DNA of 44,565 nucleotides from an uncultured Bacteroidales bacterium. GTDB lineage: Bacteria > Bacteroidota > Bacteroidia > Bacteroidales > Bacteroidaceae. The position numbers were made by a program, and so were the translations under genes. Under the pieces are notes generated by a model, which ran no database searches, was not told where the DNA came from, and saw only the letters and a list, made by a program, of their open reading frames with translations. The stretch spans positions 1-44,565 of the forward strand of contig CACYHN010000011.1 in the NCBI GenBank assembly GCA_902774275.1, read 5' to 3'. Of this stretch, positions 41,830-44,565 are shown one piece after another. Each line of letters opens with the position of its first letter. The stretch's first letter is position 1.

Positions 41830-42803
41830 ATTATCTCCGGTGACCAAACCATTGAACTTGCTCCCAGAATTGCGGCGTCTGACTCCTTGAGTGATGAGTA
41901 AAGGATCTGTATCTTGTTCTTCCATATCTGCATCAGGTTGTCGTTCATTGCCTTGACCATCTCATCATGGAAGAACTCGCGTGACTTGGTAAGGCCGCCA
42001 AACAGCACTATGGCCTTTGGTGAACTGAACTTGACGAAATCACCCATGGCACGCCCCAGTATCCGGCCGGTAAAGGCAAATATCTCTTTTGCCAATTGGT
42101 CACCCTGAACGGCTGCATCATAGATATCCTTTGACGATATCTTTTCCGGATCAAGGTTGCGTAACAGGCTTTCTCTTGAGTCGTTCTGTAATATCTCACG
42201 AGCAGTCCGGGCCACACCCATGGCACTTGCGTATGTCTCAAGGCAACCTTTCAGACCGCAGTTGCATTGACGGCCATCCTGAATGACGCATACATGCCCC
42301 AACTCGCCGGCAAAACCGTCATGACCGTAAACCAGACGTCCGTGTGATATGATTCCGCTGCCTACACCTGTACCGAGTGTAATCATAATGAAATCATTTA
42401 TGCCGCGTGCCACTCCGTATGTGTGCTCGCCGCGTGCCGCCGCATTGGCGTCATTGGTTATCCTTACATGCAATCCTGTAGCTTCTTTCAGCCGTTTTGC
42501 CAGATGTATCACCGTGGGATTCCCATGGGCGTCACGCGCCCATTTGAGATTCGGGGCATAACGGATCGTTCCGTCCAGACGGTTGGCGTTCGGTGCTCCG
42601 ATGCCTATTCCCACCACAGTGCCACGGTCGGCTGTACGACGTACCATGTCCCTTACCGTATCGGCCAGTAGCTTGAGGTACTCGTCAAAGTTGTCAATAA
42701 GTGACGTGACCACACTCTGGTAGAGTATGGTCCCGTCTTCTGTCACTACTCCGCATTTGGAGGATTGACCACCTATGTCAATTCCTATGGCAAGTCTGTC
42801 CAT
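41826..42803 (-). CDS. ROK family sugar kinase (glucokinase-like)
   Basis: 325 residues. ATP-binding IGIDIGGQSSKCGVV, catalytic ITNDANAAARGEH, LGTGVGSGIISHG, and the ROK zinc signature CNCGLKGCLETYAS after GHDGFAGELGHV. No HTH, so it is an enzyme and not a repressor. It likely phosphorylates glucose or a related hexose in the cytosol. It starts directly after the phosphatase stop codon and overlaps the GT4 gene, so the three genes form one operon. Confidence 0.9.
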   Translation of the reverse strand: MDRLAIGIDIGGQSSKCGVVTEDGTILYQSVVTSLIDNFDEYLKLLADTVRDMVRRTADRGTVVGIGIGAPNANRLDGTIRYAPNLKWARDAHGNPTVIHLAKRLKEATGLHVRITNDANAAARGEHTYGVARGINDFIMITLGTGVGSGIISHGRLVYGHDGFAGELGHVCVIQDGRQCNCGLKGCLETYASAMGVARTAREILQNDSRESLLRNLDPEKISSKDIYDAAVQGDQLAKEIFAFTGRILGRAMGDFVKFSSPKAIVLFGGLTKSREFFHDEMVKAMNDNLMQIWKNKIQILYSSLKESDAAILGASSMVWSPEII

Positions 42804-44165
42804 TTATCTGTTTGTGGTGAGTTCAGCCTTGATCTTGTCCCATTTGGCAAGGATGTCGCGGTAGTATTTCTCTAATTTATCCCACTCATAGAAGTAGGGA
42901 TATTCTTTGCCCTTGGCATCCTTGTAGCACTCTGTGGGCAGCTTGGCCTCTTTCTCGTCAAGCAGAGCCCTGACCAGGATCTTTCCGTTCTTGTCTTTGA
43001 AGAATATGAGCTGCAGGTTGCTGGCCATATGGACAATGTCATAGTTTACCCACTTTGTGGCCAGGTCCTCAATGTCTTTCGGGGCAAATTCGCAATCGTT
43101 TACCTCCATGAGGCAAAGGAGCGGATAGAGCGCAGTGTCATGTCCGTAACGCAGGTTGGCGGCAGGCGTGCCGTTGGCTAAAGCTATATCGGCTTTGTCA
43201 AGGAAATCTTGAAGCAGTGTGGCGTGGCCGTAAGGAACAATGTTCTGGGTAAGGTCATGATAACCTGAAACGGAGAACCAATAGAGGTTGTTCTGGAGCC
43301 AGCAGTCATACCACTCGTCAAAAGTGAATACGTCATCAAGGTCAAATCCAAGGTATGAGTGGCTTCCCATATTGGCAGCGATGTCATAAATCTTGGTGTA
43401 GAGGTCATCTGAACGGTCAGAAACCGATACGGATCCCGATGATGACGTTCTCTGGTATCTTGTTATGAATGTGGTGTCAGTAAAGAGGGCGCACATAAGA
43501 CGCTCAGGGTTGTTGTGCTTGGCGTTGAATGCGTTGACGGCAGCGTTCCTCTCGCGGCTGTTCTTGGCACTGTTGATAGCCCTGTCCTCAGAGTTCATGT
43601 AGCCGCGGTCAAAATCGCTGCAGTTGTAGTCTATGTTCATCTTGGGCAGTATGCTTGAGAACTCCATCATGGCAGCCGTCATACTGGCCATGACGCGGTG
43701 TGATGTGGTGGAACGTGCTACAATGGTGGTATTCTTGTTGAAAATCTCCGGATAGTTGCGTACCATACGGCGTGCTATGCCGCGATGCTGCTGCTGTCCT
43801 ACTATGGTGAGGTCACCCAGATGACCATCGGCATCCTTGGCCATTATCTCCAAACGTCTCAGTACATCCTTGCCGAAATCGGTCAGTACGCCTTTTTCAT
43901 CGGCCTGCTGGAGTATTGTATAAGGGTCATTGTACTGCGGTGTGTTGAGCAGATAGCGTGAGCCGTGACGTCCGTAGTGGCTCATATAGAAAGGCTTGAA
44001 ACCCTTGGGGGCCTTTGAGTAGGTTACTCCGGGATCCTCATATTGGGTCATGCTCCCTCTGAACTTGTAGAGGTTGTCTTTGTTGATGTCTTCTTTTTTT
44101 GTGATTTCAGCACACAGGGCCAGTGGAATAAGAAGTGCCAGGCTGACGATGATTGATTTTTTCAT
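42804..44165 (-). CDS. Secreted histidine acid phosphatase (phytase/MINPP-like)
   Basis: 453 residues with a signal peptide (KKSIIVSLALLIPLALCAE). The phosphohistidine motif is YMSHYGRHGSRYL (RHGxR); the distal proton donor motif is LRYGHDTAL (HD). Size and both motifs fit branch-2 histidine phosphatases that attack phytate or other phosphomonoesters in the periplasm. First gene of the minus-strand operon. A possible promoter box (TACTTTTG) lies on the minus strand at 44218-44211. Confidence 0.88.
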   Translation of the reverse strand: MKKSIIVSLALLIPLALCAEITKKEDINKDNLYKFRGSMTQYEDPGVTYSKAPKGFKPFYMSHYGRHGSRYLLNTPQYNDPYTILQQADEKGVLTDFGKDVLRRLEIMAKDADGHLGDLTIVGQQQHRGIARRMVRNYPEIFNKNTTIVARSTTSHRVMASMTAAMMEFSSILPKMNIDYNCSDFDRGYMNSEDRAINSAKNSRERNAAVNAFNAKHNNPERLMCALFTDTTFITRYQRTSSSGSVSVSDRSDDLYTKIYDIAANMGSHSYLGFDLDDVFTFDEWYDCWLQNNLYWFSVSGYHDLTQNIVPYGHATLLQDFLDKADIALANGTPAANLRYGHDTALYPLLCLMEVNDCEFAPKDIEDLATKWVNYDIVHMASNLQLIFFKDKNGKILVRALLDEKEAKLPTECYKDAKGKEYPYFYEWDKLEKYYRDILAKWDKIKAELTTNR

Positions 44166-44210
44166 TTTAAGGTCAGTATTCGTTAGTGTTAATACTCAGA
44201 TTGTTGTTTG

Positions 44211-44218
44211 CAAAAGTA
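44211..44218 (-). promoter_or_regulatory. Candidate -7 box (TACTTTTG) for the phosphatase operon
   Basis: Fits TAnnTTTG on the minus strand, 45 bases upstream of the ATG at 44165. No convincing -33 element. Confidence 0.45.
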
Positions 44219-44300
44219 ATAAAAAAAGGCTTGAAAGCAGCATTGCAGACTCCTTTATTATAAAAAAAGGCTTATGCTTCATTGCTGCCGATTTTTTTGC

Positions 44301-44308
44301 TAAATTTG
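44301..44308 (+). promoter_or_regulatory. Candidate -7 box (TAAATTTG) for transketolase
   Basis: Fits TAnnTTTG, 38 bases upstream of the ATG at 44347. No convincing -33 element. Confidence 0.45.
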
Positions 44309-44346
44309 CAAGCTACTGCGCAAATTCAAACTAAACATATATTACA

Positions 44347-44565
44347 ATGAACAGTAAAGAATTGATGAACAAGGCAGCTGATAATATCCGTATTCTGGCT
44401 GCATCAATGGTCGAGAAGGCCAAGTCCGGTCACCCCGGTGGTGCTATGGGTGGCGCTGATTTCATTAACGTGCTTTTCAGCGAGTTCCTGGAGTATGATC
44501 CCCGCAACATGAAGTTTGAGGGTCGTGACCGTTTCTTCCTGGATCCCGGCCATATGGCTCCTATG
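44347..44565 (+). CDS. tkt: Transketolase, N-terminal part (cut by window edge)
   Basis: 73 residues are visible before the window ends. NIRILAASMVEKAKSGHPGGAMGGADF is the transketolase start, with the substrate/TPP-site His in SGHPGG, and GRDRFFLDPGHMAPM continues it (usual form DRFVLSxGH). Transketolase moves two-carbon units in the non-oxidative pentose phosphate pathway using thiamine diphosphate and Mg. The rest lies outside the window. Confidence 0.93.
   Translation, partial: MNSKELMNKAADNIRILAASMVEKAKSGHPGGAMGGADFINVLFSEFLEYDPRNMKFEGRDRFFLDPGHMAPM

Noticed and set aside
44219-44273. Two copies of ATAAAAAAAGGCTT between the phosphatase and transketolase genes
   Set aside because: They are short and A-rich and could be chance or part of promoter DNA; nothing else supports a repeat element.

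Overview
The window looks like a chromosomal segment of a gut-type Bacteroidales bacterium (Bacteroides/Prevotella relatives; species not resolvable by eye). The evidence is a UpxY-family antiterminator, several candidate TAnnTTTG promoter boxes, Bacteroidetes-specific families (DUF4837, DUF4922-SpoIID fusion, LptE-type lipoprotein, BACON domain, BspA-type LRRs) and weak Shine-Dalgarno sites.

Left core (1-6312, all +): the tail of a YtkA/FixH-like protein; an OprC-type copper TonB receptor broken by a frameshift; an SLC1-type symporter; a sugar-kinase/RapZ-C fusion translationally coupled to a MurU-like nucleotidyltransferase (a cell-wall sugar salvage pair); and AlkD.

Accessory island (about 6344-21858, AT-richer, every gene on +): UpxY, a small helical protein, a TIR-TM-FGE-like protein, an NTF2-like secreted protein, a beta-barrel-like protein, two FGE-like lipoproteins, a BspA-type LRR lipoprotein, then an operon in which three of four genes carry RyR or RyR-like domains (membrane double-Rossmann protein, solo RyR protein, ECF-like sigma factor, anti-sigma/C39-like/RyR protein), a YD-repeat lipoprotein with a zinc-cluster tail, and a WG-repeat membrane protein. 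The island is bracketed by a 41-bp direct repeat (40/41 identical). This repeat is the 3' coding end of the fic gene. The displaced native fic end, with its stop codon and hairpin, is still visible next to alkD, so the island apparently inserted into the end of fic. The UpxY-led island with its multi-RyR sigma operon is the best candidate for an undescribed system.

Right core (21848-44565): fic, a HIT-fold/SpoIID fusion and a GT2 glycosyltransferase on the minus strand; then rlmN, a DUF4837 lipoprotein, pdxA and a five-gene cluster (nucleotidyltransferase, ATP-grasp, CDP-alcohol phosphatidyltransferase, LPG-synthase-like membrane protein, HAD hydrolase) that looks like phospholipid head-group synthesis. 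These are followed by an esterase lipoprotein and a RelA-type (p)ppGpp synthetase (minus), a small beta-barrel gene, a 191-bp inverted-repeat-bounded structured element, a sigma-54 activator-lptE-TPR-secG operon, a convergent minus-strand operon (histidine phosphatase/phytase, ROK kinase, GT4), and the start of transketolase.

A heptanucleotide tandem repeat (CAATTCT)n recurs at four places. Two are in frame in the TonB receptor, one is in frame in the symporter, and one lies beside relA in the opposite sense, where it supplies the relA stop codon.
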